Part shown: positions 1 through 10,550 of the stretch, piece by piece
Layout: every line of letters begins with the position of its first letter
Numbering within the stretch: the stretch's first letter is position 1
From: Sporosarcina ureae
GTDB taxonomy: Bacteria; Bacillota; Bacilli; Bacillales_A; Planococcaceae
Length of the DNA: 64,000 nt
Direction: 5' to 3'
Assembly (NCBI RefSeq): GCF_002082015.1
Contig: NZ_CP015109.1
Span: forward strand, 1,681,501-1,745,500
Position numbers and translations under genes: made by a program
The notes under the pieces: generated by a model
The model's input: only the letters and a program-made list of their open reading frames with translations
Database searches by the model: none
What the model was told of the DNA's origin: nothing

Positions 1-617
1 GCTAGCAAAGCACCAGCAATCGTACGAACCATATTGTAAAGAAATCCATCTCCTTCCACTTCAAGAACTAGTTCGTCGTGATGCCGTTCAAGTGTTAGTT
101 TTCGGATCGTGCGGACTTTATTCGAAGTAGCGGTCTTCGCCGAACAGAAACTTGTGAAGTCATGTGTGCCAATCAAATAGGCAGCACCTGCATTCATTCG
201 TTCTATATCAGGATTCCATCTACCTAAATGGACTGCAAAATTACGTTCGAATGGGCTTTGCAATTCTCCATAGGACCATTTATATCGATACGTTTTGCCT
301 TTTGCACCGTAACGGGCGTGAAAGTCTTTAGACACCTGTTCAATCGCAGTTATACGAATGTCCTTAGGTAGCAATACATTCAATGCCATCAGCCAACGAT
401 CACCTAAATCAAGAGGTGTGTCAAAATGAATGACCTGGCCTAACGCATGAACACCGGCATCGGTTCGTCCGCTTGCTACCGCGTGTGATGTCGGGTTTTT
501 ATGCAATTTAACAAGGGCTTTATCAATCTCAGCTTGAACTGTCCGCATGTTTGGTTGCGATTGATAGCCGGCAAAATACGTCCCGTCGTACGAAACAGTT
601 GCTTTCATTCGTTTCAA
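1..617 (-). CDS. truA: tRNA pseudouridine(38-40) synthase TruA (partial, C-terminus outside window)
   Basis: Converts uridines 38-40 of the tRNA anticodon arm to pseudouridine in the cytoplasm. The frame runs off the left edge with about 205 codons present of a usual ~247. GRTDAGVHA carries the family's catalytic aspartate (about residue 53), and the later FHARYGAKGKTYRY and GFLYNMVR motifs are typical. I place the start at TTG 617: a GAGGAAG ribosome-binding sequence lies 8 bases before it, while ATG 608 would be 17 bases away. It starts 5 bases after the ecfT stop, so it is the last visible gene of the ecfA1-ecfA2-ecfT-truA unit, the same order as in B. subtilis. Confidence 0.95.
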   Translation of the reverse strand, partial: MKRMKATVSYDGTYFAGYQSQPNMRTVQAEIDKALVKLHKNPTSHAVASGRTDAGVHALGQVIHFDTPLDLGDRWLMALNVLLPKDIRITAIEQVSKDFHARYGAKGKTYRYKWSYGELQSPFERNFAVHLGRWNPDIERMNAGAAYLIGTHDFTSFCSAKTATSNKVRTIRKLTLERHHDELVLEVEGDGFLYNMVRTIAGALL

Positions 618-622
618 TTTAT

Positions 623-1420
623 TCACTTCCTCACCCACAACAATACACCTACTAATAGCACAAACGTGATCAGAACAGCAGTATCCCTTATGTGCCAAGA
701 CAGCTGACGGAACCTTGTGCGACCTTCTCCACCACGGTAGCCACGCACTTCCATAGCGATCGCCAAATCTTCCGCACGCTTAAACGCACTAACAAATAGT
801 GGTACAAGCAACGGAATGACTGCCTGCACCCGTTCTTTGATGGAACCGGTACTTAAATCAGACCCTCTAGCTAATTGTGCCTTTAAAATTTTATCCGTTT
901 CATCCATCAAGGTTGGAATAAAACGTAGTGATATGGACATCATCAATGCCAACTCATGTACTGGCAATTTCAGCTTTTTAAAAGGATTGAGCAACGTTTC
1001 CAATCCATCCGTAATCGAGATCGGTGAAGTGGTTAGTGTCAATACTGTCGTAATCAAAACAAGAACTAAAAATCGGATGGATATAAATATACCCATTCGC
1101 AATCCCTCTTCATATATTTTGATAAACTTCCATTCAAATATAATAGGTCCTTCGCGTGTAAAGAAAATATGTAATAGAAGAGTAAAAATGATCAAAAAAA
1201 TGACTGGTTTTAATCCATTAATCAAAAAGTACGGTCTAATTCGGGCAAGTGCAATAACAAATGCTGTGAAGCCAAGCAAAATGGCATAGGACACAACGTT
1301 ATTAGCCAAGAATACCGCTACTACAAACAGAAAGACAAAGAGCAATTTGGAACGAGGATCCATACGATGCACAATGGATGTACCTGGAATAAAACGGCCT
1401 ATAATCATTTTTTCTAACAT
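623..1420 (-). CDS. ecfT: Energy-coupling factor transporter transmembrane protein EcfT
   Basis: Membrane scaffold of group II ECF vitamin transporters. It links the two ATPases to exchangeable substrate-binding S components. The 265-residue protein has several hydrophobic segments (about residues 28-60, 70-90, 105-130 and the C-terminal end). Two cytoplasmic coupling motifs of the family are visible, ARGSD and EVRGY, separated by an amphipathic stretch. It overlaps the ecfA2 stop by 7 bases, which indicates translational coupling. The locus encodes no S component of its own, so the module is probably shared; BioY near 51 kb is one candidate partner (inference). Confidence 0.95.
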   Translation of the reverse strand: MLEKMIIGRFIPGTSIVHRMDPRSKLLFVFLFVVAVFLANNVVSYAILLGFTAFVIALARIRPYFLINGLKPVIFLIIFTLLLHIFFTREGPIIFEWKFIKIYEEGLRMGIFISIRFLVLVLITTVLTLTTSPISITDGLETLLNPFKKLKLPVHELALMMSISLRFIPTLMDETDKILKAQLARGSDLSTGSIKERVQAVIPLLVPLFVSAFKRAEDLAIAMEVRGYRGGEGRTRFRQLSWHIRDTAVLITFVLLVGVLLWVRK

Positions 1421-2289
1421 GGCCGCTCCTCTTTTCTTGCAATAGCTTTTGCTAATTCTTGTGCCAATATGTCTTCCGTAAGTGCAATACGATCGAAACG
1501 TTGACCACTCATCTTTTCAATCTCACGCTGAAAACGCACGGAACGCGGGATGCTGAGTCGAAATGAATGAAGCTCGTCTTCCATACTATATATTTCTTCA
1601 GGCGTCCCTTCCATCACGGCTGTCCCCTCATGCATCACCAGGATTCGATCACTGTAACGTGCCGCATCTTCCATACTATGGGTCACAAGAATGGTCGTTA
1701 GACTCTCCGTCTTATGCAAATGATGGAATAACTCCATAATCTCCTTACGACCTTTAGGATCCAACCCCGCTGTAGGCTCGTCAAGGACCAAGACAGATGG
1801 CTTGAACGCCAAGACACCTGCAATCGCAACGCGCCGCATTTGACCTCCTGACAGTTCGAAAGGAGACTTCTGCAACACATCATCCGGCAGACCTAACAGT
1901 TTCACTAATTCATGTGCGCGAGCTCTTGCTTCTTCTTTCGGCACACCAAAATTTATGGGACCGAACATGATATCTTTTTCAACTGTTTCTTCAAATAACT
2001 GATGTTCAGGGAACTGAAACACAATTCCTACTTGGTGCCGTACTTCCTTCATCTGCTTACCTTTAGTTTGGGCAGTAATCATCGTGTCACCTATTTGGAC
2101 GATACCTTCAGACGGCTTTAGCAACCCATTCAAATGAAGCAATAGAGTCGACTTCCCTGAGCCCGTATGACCAATAATTGATGTATAAGAGCCTGAAGGG
2201 ATCGTAGCTGTCACGTCGTGCAAAGCACGTTTCTCAAACGGTGAATCTTTAGCGTATAAGTATCCTACTTGCTGAAGTGAAATGTCCAC
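1414..2289 (-). CDS. ecfA2: Energy-coupling factor transporter ATPase EcfA2
   Basis: One of two ABC ATPases powering ECF vitamin uptake at the inner face of the membrane. 291 residues, with Walker A GHTGSGKST at 40-48, Q-loop Gln92, signature LSGGQ at about 147-151 and Walker B ending in DEP at 170-172. The proposed start is GTG 2289, giving MDISLQQV, which matches the family N-terminus. It overlaps the 3' end of ecfA1 by 25 bases and the start of ecfT by 7, so the three form a tight operon. Its position after ecfA1 and before ecfT matches B. subtilis ybaE. Confidence 0.95.
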   Translation of the reverse strand: MDISLQQVGYLYAKDSPFEKRALHDVTATIPSGSYTSIIGHTGSGKSTLLLHLNGLLKPSEGIVQIGDTMITAQTKGKQMKEVRHQVGIVFQFPEHQLFEETVEKDIMFGPINFGVPKEEARARAHELVKLLGLPDDVLQKSPFELSGGQMRRVAIAGVLAFKPSVLVLDEPTAGLDPKGRKEIMELFHHLHKTESLTTILVTHSMEDAARYSDRILVMHEGTAVMEGTPEEIYSMEDELHSFRLSIPRSVRFQREIEKMSGQRFDRIALTEDILAQELAKAIARKEERPC

Positions 2290-3122
2290 AATTCATTCAC
2301 CAACTCTTCTTCTGTCATATGATTGCCTTGCAACTCTACGCCAGCTGCTCTTACTAACTCAGAAACGCGTAAAGCAAAAGGCAGATCGAGCCCAATCTTT
2401 TCGAGCTCAGTACCTTGGCGGAAAATTTCCTGTGGTGTACCTACCATCAATACTTGTCCTTCATTCATTACCAATATACGATCTGCCAATAATACTTCTT
2501 CTAAATCATGTGTAATGGATAACACAGTCAAACCAATTTCCGATCGCAACTTCTTGACGATCTCAATGACCTCTTCACGTCCTTTCGGATCCAACATGGA
2601 AGTGGCTTCATCCAAAATAAGTAGCTCGGGATGCAATGCTAATGCGCCTGCAATCGCTACACGCTGCTTCTGACCGCCTGATAGATGATGTGGCTCATGA
2701 TTAATGTAATCCGTCATCTTCACTTGTTCTAAAGCCTCTTGAACACGTTTTACCATCATGTCGTATGGTACACCGTTATTTTCTAGTGCGAAAGCTACGT
2801 CATCCTGTACCGTAGATCCGACAAACTGATTATCGGGGTTTTGAAAGACAATACCCATACGTGAACGTGTTTCCCAAAGATTTTCTTCTGATAATCGTTC
2901 CGAGAAGAGATGTACTTCACCTGATGAAGGAAACATCAAGCCAATCAACAGCTTTGCTAGCGTCGACTTACCAGAACCGTTATGTCCTACAACTGCCAGC
3001 CATTCTCCTTCATACAAAGTGAAAGACGCATTATTCAATGCCTTAGTTGACTCAGGTGAAGAGTCTTCATCCTCCATATCGTAAGAGAACTCTACCTGGT
3101 GCATCGACGCTATTTCCTTCAT
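2265..3122 (-). CDS. ecfA1: Energy-coupling factor transporter ATPase EcfA1
   Basis: Partner ATPase of EcfA2 in the ECF complex. 285 residues, with Walker A GHNGSGKST at 46-54, signature LSGGQKQR at 147-154 and Walker B LLILDEAT around 167-173. The acidic insert near residues 15-26 (MEDEDSSPES) is longer than in most homologues. A GAGGAGG ribosome-binding site precedes ATG 3122. It is the first gene of the ecfA1-ecfA2-ecfT-truA run. A 276-base gap separates it from rplQ; the gap holds two hairpin structures (listed separately), the second ending in nine U residues only ~70 bases before this start, so entry of transcription into this operon may be attenuated. Confidence 0.95.
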   Translation of the reverse strand: MKEIASMHQVEFSYDMEDEDSSPESTKALNNASFTLYEGEWLAVVGHNGSGKSTLAKLLIGLMFPSSGEVHLFSERLSEENLWETRSRMGIVFQNPDNQFVGSTVQDDVAFALENNGVPYDMMVKRVQEALEQVKMTDYINHEPHHLSGGQKQRVAIAGALALHPELLILDEATSMLDPKGREEVIEIVKKLRSEIGLTVLSITHDLEEVLLADRILVMNEGQVLMVGTPQEIFRQGTELEKIGLDLPFALRVSELVRAAGVELQGNHMTEEELVNELWTFHFSK

Positions 3123-3190
3123 TTAGATTCCTCCTCTTAGCTGTTGCTATGGATCAATATAAGCTCTATGTAATCAATTATTCTTATGTA

Positions 3191-3278
3191 TAAAAAAAAA
3201 GCGCGTACCTCATCTAAGGAATGCGCCTTTGAAAACGAAAATGCCGGGTGCTCATGCCGACATCTCAGATGAGGTACG
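3191..3278 (-). promoter_or_regulatory. Structured element with terminator-like 3' end between rplQ and ecfA1
   Basis: Read on the minus strand, 3278-3267 (CGTACCTCATCT) pairs perfectly with 3215-3204 over 12 bases, enclosing about 51 bases with further local pairing, and is followed at 3200-3192 by nine Us. This is a terminator-like or attenuator-like shape placed after rplQ's own terminator and before ecfA1. Rfam describes an L17 downstream element (L17DE) after rplQ in lactic acid bacteria and Listeria; position and size fit, but I could not compare with its consensus. Confidence 0.6.
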
Positions 3279-3352
3279 TAGAGCTAGACCAGTCGATTAC
3301 TCGCGGATCATAACACTCAGCTTTTATGTCGTATAAATCTCGTAGTTGTAAT

Positions 3353-3384
3353 AAAAGGGTGTGCTGTGCGTGACAGACACACCC
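3353..3384 (-). terminator. Rho-independent terminator of rplQ
   Basis: On the minus strand GGGTGTG (3384-3378) pairs with CACACCC (3363-3357). An inner CTGT/ACAG stem lies inside, and UUUU follows at 3356-3353. It begins 15 bases after the rplQ stop and probably ends the alpha-operon transcript. Confidence 0.75.
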
Positions 3385-3398
3385 TCGAAGTGTTGGAA

Positions 3399-3779
3399 TT
3401 ACACCAGTTCAATAATAACTACTGGTGCGCCATCGCCACGGCGAGGTCCCATTTTCATTATACGTGTATAACCGCCTTGGCGATCTGCATAACGTGGTGC
3501 TACTGTATCAAACAACTTTTGAAGTGCAAACACTGTTGCTTCTTCGCCTTCTCCGTTTTCAACAGTCACCTTTTCACGACGGATATATTCAGCCGCTTGA
3601 CGACGTGCATGAAGATCTCCGCGTTTTCCAAGAGTGATCATCTTTTCAACTACTTTACGTAATTCTTTTGCACGTGTTTCAGTTGTCTGGATGCGCTCAT
3701 GAATAATAAGATCTGTCGTTAAGTCGCGAAGCATTGCTTTACGTTGTGAACTTGTGCGTCCAAGTTTTCTGTATCCCAT
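3399..3779 (-). CDS. rplQ: 50S ribosomal protein L17
   Basis: Large-subunit protein of the exit-tunnel side, essential for assembly. The 126 residues open [17 protein letters not shown], the universal L17 N-terminus, and end with the VVIIELV strand. A GAGGGT ribosome-binding sequence precedes ATG 3779. It follows rpoA by 30 bases, the standard end of the alpha operon in Bacillales, and a terminator lies just downstream. Confidence 0.98.
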   Translation of the reverse strand: MGYRKLGRTSSQRKAMLRDLTTDLIIHERIQTTETRAKELRKVVEKMITLGKRGDLHARRQAAEYIRREKVTVENGEGEEATVFALQKLFDTVAPRYADRQGGYTRIMKMGPRRGDGAPVVIIELV

Positions 3780-3809
3780 TTGAAGTTACCCTCCTTCAAT
3801 ATATGTCAG

Positions 3810-4754
3810 TTATTCTTCAGAGCGTAACTCAAGGTTTAGCTCATCCAATTTAGCTTTCACTTCTTCAAGTGATTTACGGCCTAAGTTTCGCACTTTCATC
3901 ATTTCGTCTTCAGACTTGTTAGCAAGTTCTAAAACTGTATTGATGCCTGCACGCTTCAAGCAGTTATAAGATCGGACAGAAAGATCAAGTTCTTCAATTG
4001 TCATTTCCAAAACTTTTTCTTTTTGGTCTTCTTCTTTTTCTACCATGATTTCTGCAGTTTGTGCTTCGTCAGTCATACCAACGAATATATTCAAATGCTC
4101 TGTAAGAATTTTAGCTCCAAGTGATACTGCCTCTTTAGGACCAATGCTTCCATCTGTCCATACATCGAGTGTCAACTTATCAAAGTTGGTACTTTGTCCG
4201 ACGCGAGTGTTTTCAACTTGGAAGTTAACGCGTGATACAGGAGTGTAAATCGAGTCGATTGGAATTACACCAATCGCTAGATCCTCACGTTTGTTTTGAT
4301 CGGAAGGAACATATCCGCGTCCACGTACAGCATACATACGCATACGTAAATGTCCATTTTTACCGAGAGTAGCAATCGGGAGATCTGGATTTAATACTTC
4401 AACATCACTATCATGTGTGATGTCTGCAGCCGTCACGACGCCTTCACCTTTCACATCGATCTCAATAACTTTCTCATCGTCTGAGTAAATTTTGAGAGCT
4501 AGTTTCTTCACATTCAAAATAACTGTAGATACGTCTTCGACGACACCTTCAATTGTAGCGAATTCATGAAGTACACCATCGATTTGAATAGATGTCACAG
4601 CAGCTCCTGGTAATGAAGACAAGAGAATGCGGCGCAAGGAATTCCCTAAGGTGTTTCCATATCCACGCTCTAAAGGTTCGATAATAAACTTACCGAACTG
4701 TGAATCTTCACCGATCGTTACTGTTTCAATCTTTGGTTTCTCAATCTCGATCAT
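3810..4754 (-). CDS. rpoA: DNA-directed RNA polymerase subunit alpha
   Basis: Assembles core RNA polymerase as a dimer and contacts upstream promoter DNA and activators. The 314 residues split into the N-terminal assembly domain (about 1-230, with [14 protein letters not shown]) and the C-terminal domain (about 245-314, with [13 protein letters not shown] and [11 protein letters not shown] helix-hairpin-helix motifs that bind UP elements). The length equals that of B. subtilis RpoA. Start ATG 4754 has a GAGGGT site upstream. It sits between rpsK and rplQ. Confidence 0.98.
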   Translation of the reverse strand: MIEIEKPKIETVTIGEDSQFGKFIIEPLERGYGNTLGNSLRRILLSSLPGAAVTSIQIDGVLHEFATIEGVVEDVSTVILNVKKLALKIYSDDEKVIEIDVKGEGVVTAADITHDSDVEVLNPDLPIATLGKNGHLRMRMYAVRGRGYVPSDQNKREDLAIGVIPIDSIYTPVSRVNFQVENTRVGQSTNFDKLTLDVWTDGSIGPKEAVSLGAKILTEHLNIFVGMTDEAQTAEIMVEKEEDQKEKVLEMTIEELDLSVRSYNCLKRAGINTVLELANKSEDEMMKVRNLGRKSLEEVKAKLDELNLELRSEE

Positions 4755-4877
4755 TTATTTACCCTCCTCAAAACGTCTCTATATTGGTTTAACCTTATTG
4801 AATTCACTGATAATAGATAGTCTATTTCAACAGTATTAACAAAAAATGTCTTTCTTAATCCAATAGATTCAAACCGA

Positions 4878-5285
<408 letters not shown>

Positions 5286-5293
5286 TTACCTAA

Positions 5294-5659
5294 TTATTTT
5301 TTCTTGTTAGCCATTGTACGTTTAGGACCCTTACGCGTACGTGCATTGTTTTTCGTGTTTTGTCCACGAACAGGCAATCCACGACGGTGACGGATACCAC
5401 GGTTACTACCGATTTCCATCAAACGCTTGATATTTAGAGAAGTTTCACGACGAAGATCTCCTTCTACTTTCAAGCCGTCAATTTGTTCACGAATCTTATC
5501 AAGCTCAGCGTCAGTTAAATCACGAACGCGAGTCTCTGTTGAAACATCAGCTGCAGTTAAAATTGATTGTGCAGTTGTTTTACCAATACCGAATATATAT
5601 GTCAATGAAATGACAACGCGCTTATCGCGCGGAACGTCTACACCAGCAATACGTGCCAT
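5294..5659 (-). CDS. rpsM: 30S ribosomal protein S13
   Basis: Head protein of the small subunit that forms intersubunit bridges and touches P-site tRNA. The 121 residues have the N-terminal [15 protein letters not shown], the helix-turn-helix IFGIGKTTA and the [19 protein letters not shown]-terminal region. It has the expected length and place between rpmJ and rpsK, with an AGGAGG site 8-9 bases before ATG 5659. Confidence 0.98.
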   Translation of the reverse strand: MARIAGVDVPRDKRVVISLTYIFGIGKTTAQSILTAADVSTETRVRDLTDAELDKIREQIDGLKVEGDLRRETSLNIKRLMEIGSNRGIRHRRGLPVRGQNTKNNARTRKGPKRTMANKKK

Positions 5660-5683
5660 ATAAGTTGTGCACCTCCTTGTGTT

Positions 5684-5812
<129 letters not shown>

Positions 5813-5836
5813 TCAGTATTTCGGGAGTGCAAAAGT

Positions 5837-6055
5837 TTATTTGAAACGGTATGTGATACGACCACGTGTTAAATCGTAAGGTGAAAGTTCCAATGTCACC
5901 TTGTCGCCTGGCAGAATACGAATAAAGTGCATACGAATTTTACCTGACACGTGTGCAAGCACAGTATGTCCGTTCTCTAACTCCACTTTAAACATCGCAT
6001 TCGGCAACGTTTCAAGAACAGTTCCTTCTACCTCAATTACGTCGTCCTTCGCCAT
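5837..6055 (-). CDS. infA: Translation initiation factor IF-1
   Basis: Blocks the ribosomal A site during initiation. 72 residues of OB-fold, beginning [13 protein letters not shown] and ending [13 protein letters not shown], nearly identical to the Bacillus protein. I chose ATG 6055 because it gives the exact family length and has AAGGGAG 9 bases upstream; the open frame extends 14 codons further but without family resemblance. In B. subtilis map (and a small KOW-domain gene) precede infA; here only a decayed map fragment does. Confidence 0.97.
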   Translation of the reverse strand: MAKDDVIEVEGTVLETLPNAMFKVELENGHTVLAHVSGKIRMHFIRILPGDKVTLELSPYDLTRGRITYRFK

Positions 6056-6090
6056 CAATCCTGTCTCCCTTCTATATCCAATAAAGGCTT

Positions 6091-6246
6091 TCACCATCGA
6101 GCGGCATCAGTTGCCTTCAAAAGGCTTCCTTCAACATATGTCCAGTTAGCATGAGTGATATTCGAAAGACGTCTGCCACATTTCGCTGTTTCGCATAAAT
6201 CACGAATGAGATCCTTTATTGCCCTCGTTGCAGTGCCAATTATATA
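6091..6246 (-). pseudogene. map: Decayed remnant of methionine aminopeptidase (map)
   Basis: The 345-base gap between adk and infA holds no intact gene. One frame is open from 6246 to a TGA at 6091-6093 and reads, at 6186-6130, AKCGRRLSNITHANWTYVE. This closely resembles the mid-protein block AKPGERLSNISHAIQTYVE of Bacillus Map. Flanking residues diverge, there is an in-frame stop at 6247-6249 just upstream, no start codon exists and the metal-ligand blocks are gone. map is exactly what occupies this slot in B. subtilis. Methionine aminopeptidase is normally essential, so a working copy must lie outside the window (inference). Confidence 0.75.
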
Positions 6247-6400
6247 TTATACTGCCATTGGCAATAGAATGCATGTCGGAACTACCAAGGAATTAATGAT
6301 AAACTCTCATTGATCTTATAACAGGAACTTAATGTATTTGCAGTTCGATTTCATCCATTACCTTCCGAACAATGATGAAGATGTGCCCGAAAAGGATTGA

Positions 6401-7090
<690 letters not shown>

Positions 7091-7100
7091 CTATTGCTTT

Positions 7101-8393
7101 TTATTTCATAAAGCCTCTGTAATGTCTCTTCACTAATTGTGATTCTAATTGCTTCATTGATTCAAGGGCAACCCCTACTACAATGAGCAAGCTCGTTCCG
7201 CCGATTTGAGCGGATTGAGGCAGATTCGCCAAGTTGATGAAGAAGATTGGCATAACCGCTACGACGGCTAGGAAAATCGAGCCGACGAACGTTAGTCTAT
7301 ACAGAGTACTTGTTAAGTACTTTTGAGTGTTTGCTCCTGGACGAATTCCTGGAATATATGCACCTTGTTTTTTCAGATTTTCTGCCATATTTTCTGGATT
7401 CACTTGAATGAATGCATAGAAATACGTAAATGCGATAATAAGTGCTACATATAAAATCATTCCGATTGGATTCGTATAATCGAAGATCCGAATAATCGTT
7501 TTAGTTACACTGTTCTCACCGAAAAATGGAGCGATTTGTTGTGGCGTAATGAAGAATGCCACCGCAAAGATTACCGGGATAACTCCTGCAGCATTCAATT
7601 TCAAAGGTAAATGTGTTTGTTGACTTGCAACAGACTGATTGCGTCCCGAGACACGTTTCGCATATTGAATCGGAATTTTCCGCAATGCTTCTTGGAAGTA
7701 AATAACTCCGACCACAATGGCTACGATCACGATTAGCAGTAAGACCATTGTTGCAATTCTAATAAATAGTGCATCTCCAGCGTCTTGAATTTGCGTTACA
7801 TACAACTGATTAACAGCATTTGGAATGCCGGCAACAATCCCTGCAAAGATAATGATGGAAATACCATTCCCCACGCCTTTTGCAGTAATTTGTTCGCCAA
7901 GCCATAAAAGGAAAGCTGTACCAGCAGTCAACACAATCGCAATTGTAATATACGTAGATACGCTATTGTCTTGAATCAGTGTACCACCAAATGTTTGGTT
8001 GAAACCAAACGACATGGCCAGTGCTTGAATAAAGGCTAGAGCGATCGTGAAATATCTTGTGAATTGTGCAAGTTTACGTCTTCCGACATCACCTTGTTTT
8101 GACCACTCAGTAAACTTTGGAACAACATCCATCTGCAAGAGTTGTACAATGATGGATGCCGTGATATACGGCATAATCCCCATTGCAAAGATCGAGAAGT
8201 TGGATAATGCTCCTCCACCGAATGTGTTCAAGAATCCGATAAACTGGTTATCCGATTGTTGTAAAGCAGTTGCATCAACGTTTGGAACCGGAACAAATGT
8301 CCCTAGTCTAAAAACGATGAGCACTAGGAGGGTGAAAATTATTTTAGACCGGATCTCCTTCACACGCATGAAATTAGAGATTGTCTGAAACAT
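7101..8393 (-). CDS. secY: Protein translocase subunit SecY
   Basis: Channel-forming subunit of the SecYEG translocon in the cytoplasmic membrane. 430 residues with about ten transmembrane segments, beginning [18 protein letters not shown]. It includes the plug-side FSIFAMGIMPYI and the cytoplasmic loop PGIRPGANTQKYL that contacts SecA and the ribosome. Its start codon overlaps the rplO stop by one base, so the two are translationally coupled. Its partner secE lies at 34.1 kb. Confidence 0.98.
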   Translation of the reverse strand: MFQTISNFMRVKEIRSKIIFTLLVLIVFRLGTFVPVPNVDATALQQSDNQFIGFLNTFGGGALSNFSIFAMGIMPYITASIIVQLLQMDVVPKFTEWSKQGDVGRRKLAQFTRYFTIALAFIQALAMSFGFNQTFGGTLIQDNSVSTYITIAIVLTAGTAFLLWLGEQITAKGVGNGISIIIFAGIVAGIPNAVNQLYVTQIQDAGDALFIRIATMVLLLIVIVAIVVGVIYFQEALRKIPIQYAKRVSGRNQSVASQQTHLPLKLNAAGVIPVIFAVAFFITPQQIAPFFGENSVTKTIIRIFDYTNPIGMILYVALIIAFTYFYAFIQVNPENMAENLKKQGAYIPGIRPGANTQKYLTSTLYRLTFVGSIFLAVVAVMPIFFINLANLPQSAQIGGTSLLIVVGVALESMKQLESQLVKRHYRGFMK

Positions 8394-8833
8394 TATACCA
8401 CCTCTGTTTGCCCGCCTGCTTTTTCAATTGCTTCTTTTGCAGAAGCGGAGAATTTGTTAGCACGTACTGTGATCTTCTTATCAAGTGTTCCGTTACCCAG
8501 AATCTTGATACCAGACTTAGCATTGCTTACAACACCAGTTTCAATTAGCAATTCCGGTGTTACTTCCGTGCCTTCTTCGAAACGATTTAATGTATCAAGG
8601 TTAACGATGGCATAATCTTTACGATTGATGTTCGTGAACCCACGCTTAGGAAGTCGTTGGAAAAGAGGAATTTGTCCACCTTCGAAACCAAGACGTACAC
8701 CGCCGCCTGAACGAGCGTTTTGACCGTCATGACCTCTACCAGAAGTCTTACCTGTTCCAGATCCAATACCACGACCAACGCGTTTGCGGTTTCTGCGAGA
8801 TCCCTCAGCTGGTTTTAGCTCATGTAATTTCAT
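8393..8833 (-). CDS. rplO: 50S ribosomal protein L15
   Basis: Late-assembly protein of the 50S subunit that binds 23S rRNA deep in the particle. The 146 residues begin [19 protein letters not shown], followed by the glycine-rich [19 protein letters not shown], the extended tail of the family. It follows rpmD and touches secY by one base. Confidence 0.98.
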   Translation of the reverse strand: MKLHELKPAEGSRRNRKRVGRGIGSGTGKTSGRGHDGQNARSGGGVRLGFEGGQIPLFQRLPKRGFTNINRKDYAIVNLDTLNRFEEGTEVTPELLIETGVVSNAKSGIKILGNGTLDKKITVRANKFSASAKEAIEKAGGQTEVV

Positions 8834-8865
8834 CTTATCGGCACCTCCTTATTGTAAAATAGTAC

Positions 8866-9048
8866 TTAAATTTCTTTAACGGTTACCAAGTGGCTAACTT
8901 TTGTGAGCATACCACGGATGGCATCATTGCTTTGATGCTCAACTGTTTGATTTAACTTTCGAAGGCCTAGTGCTTCAATTGTTTTACGCTGTGTTGGCTT
9001 TGAACCAATAACACTTTTCGTAAGGGTGACTTCAAGTTTGTTCGTCAT
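8866..9048 (-). CDS. rpmD: 50S ribosomal protein L30
   Basis: Small 50S protein of 60 residues, beginning [15 protein letters not shown] and ending SHLVTVKEI, typical of the short bacterial L30. It starts 13 bases after rpsE and is followed by rplO at 32 bases. Confidence 0.97.
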   Translation of the reverse strand: MTNKLEVTLTKSVIGSKPTQRKTIEALGLRKLNQTVEHQSNDAIRGMLTKVSHLVTVKEI

Positions 9049-9061
9049 TGTATTTCCCCCC

Positions 9062-9562
9062 TTAACCTAACAGTTCTTCTACGGATTTACCACGCAATTT
9101 GGCAATGTCTTCTGCGCGTTTCAAATTCTGCAACCCTTCGATTGTTGCACGTACCATGTTGATTGGTGTGCTTGATCCAAGAGATTTAGAAAGAATATCC
9201 GTGATGCCTGCAAGTTCAAGTACCGCACGGACAGGTCCACCTGCGATAACACCAGTACCCGGAGCAGCTGGCTTGATGAGGATTTGTCCTGCACCAAAGC
9301 GTCCGATTACTTCATGTGGAGTTGTACCTTTGACCATTGGCACTACAATCAAGTTTTTCTTCGCATCTTCAATTGCTTTACGGATTGCATCTGGAACTTC
9401 TTGTGCTTTACCAGTACCAAAACCGACACGACCATTTTTATCTCCGACTACGACAAGTGCAGTGAAGCGGAAACGACGTCCACCTTTTACAACTTTCGCA
9501 ACGCGGTTGATCGTTACTACGCGTTCTTCAAACTCACTTTTGTTCTGATCATTACGACGCAT
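9062..9562 (-). CDS. rpsE: 30S ribosomal protein S5
   Basis: Small-subunit protein near the mRNA entry channel, affecting decoding accuracy. The 166 residues carry the dsRNA-binding-like N-terminal domain ([19 protein letters not shown]) and the C-terminal S5 fold ([19 protein letters not shown]). Length and order match B. subtilis. Confidence 0.98.
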   Translation of the reverse strand: MRRNDQNKSEFEERVVTINRVAKVVKGGRRFRFTALVVVGDKNGRVGFGTGKAQEVPDAIRKAIEDAKKNLIVVPMVKGTTPHEVIGRFGAGQILIKPAAPGTGVIAGGPVRAVLELAGITDILSKSLGSSTPINMVRATIEGLQNLKRAEDIAKLRGKSVEELLG

Positions 9563-9584
9563 GAAATATGTCCCTCCCTCTTAA

Positions 9585-9947
9585 TTAAAATTCCAGACCA
9601 TTTTCGCGTGCAGCGTCAGCTAATGCTTTTACACGGCCGTGGAAAAGATATCCGCCGCGGTCGAATACAACCGTTTTGACGTCTTTTTCAACAGCTTTCT
9701 TTGCAATAAGCTCGCCGACTTTAGCTGCAGATTCAGTGTTACCTGTAGATCCTGCCTCAACATCTTTATCTCTTGTAGAAGCGCTAACGATTGTTACGCC
9801 ATTCAAGTCATCAATCAATTGTGCATAGATGTGCTTGTTTGAACGATAAACGTTTAGACGTGGACGCTCTGCAGTTCCGCTGATTTTCGTACGCACACGT
9901 GCGTGACGCTTTCTACGGACAGCGTTTTTATCTTGTTTCGTGATCAT
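9585..9947 (-). CDS. rplR: 50S ribosomal protein L18
   Basis: Binds 5S rRNA and anchors it to the large subunit. 120 residues from [18 protein letters not shown] to [12 protein letters not shown] take ATG 9947 because GGAAGGAG lies 8 bases upstream and the length then equals the family norm; the frame is open six codons further. Confidence 0.97.
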   Translation of the reverse strand: MITKQDKNAVRRKRHARVRTKISGTAERPRLNVYRSNKHIYAQLIDDLNGVTIVSASTRDKDVEAGSTGNTESAAKVGELIAKKAVEKDVKTVVFDRGGYLFHGRVKALADAARENGLEF

Positions 9948-9980
9948 CGGAGTCACTCCTTCCAAATACCTCTAGCGGTA

Positions 9981-10520
9981 TTATTTACCTGTTTTACCTT
10001 CTTTACGACGAACGATTTCGCCTTCATAACGAATACCTTTGCCTTTATACGGCTCTGGTGGACGTACTTGACGGATGTTAGAAGCAAGAGCACCTACGTG
10101 TTCTTTGTTGTATCCGCGAACAATTACTTTCGTGTTCGCTGGAACTTCAACTTCTACACCTTCTTCTGGTGTGAACTCTACTGGATGTGAATAACCTACG
10201 TTCAATACAAGTTTCTTCCCTTGCATAGAAGCACGATATCCAACACCAACTAATTCAAGTGTGCGTTCAAAACCTGTAGATACTCCCACTACCATGTTGT
10301 TAAGAACAGAGCGTGTAGTACCGTGAATTGAACGGTGAGCTTTTGATTCAGAAGGACGAGTAAATGTAATTACGTTGTCTTCTTGAGTGATCGTAATTTC
10401 TTTATCTAATTGTCTCGAAAGTTCACCTTTCGGACCTTTAACAGTAGCGAAGTTTTCATCTGAAATTGTTACAGTAACACTCTCAGGAACTTCGATCTGA
10501 CGATTACCAATACGGGACAT
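9981..10520 (-). CDS. rplF: 50S ribosomal protein L6
   Basis: 179-residue protein at the base of the L7/L12 stalk, next to the GTPase-binding site. It begins [17 protein letters not shown] and has the duplicated L6 fold, ending with the [16 protein letters not shown] signature. It follows rpsH by 30 bases. Confidence 0.98.
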   Translation of the reverse strand: MSRIGNRQIEVPESVTVTISDENFATVKGPKGELSRQLDKEITITQEDNVITFTRPSESKAHRSIHGTTRSVLNNMVVGVSTGFERTLELVGVGYRASMQGKKLVLNVGYSHPVEFTPEEGVEVEVPANTKVIVRGYNKEHVGALASNIRQVRPPEPYKGKGIRYEGEIVRRKEGKTGK

Positions 10521-10550
10521 TCTATTGCACCTCCATTCAATTGTTGCTAA

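Noticed and set aside
816..1289. 157-codon open frame on the plus strand inside ecfT
   Set aside because: Antisense to a strongly conserved membrane-protein gene, with no ribosome-binding site or family resemblance.
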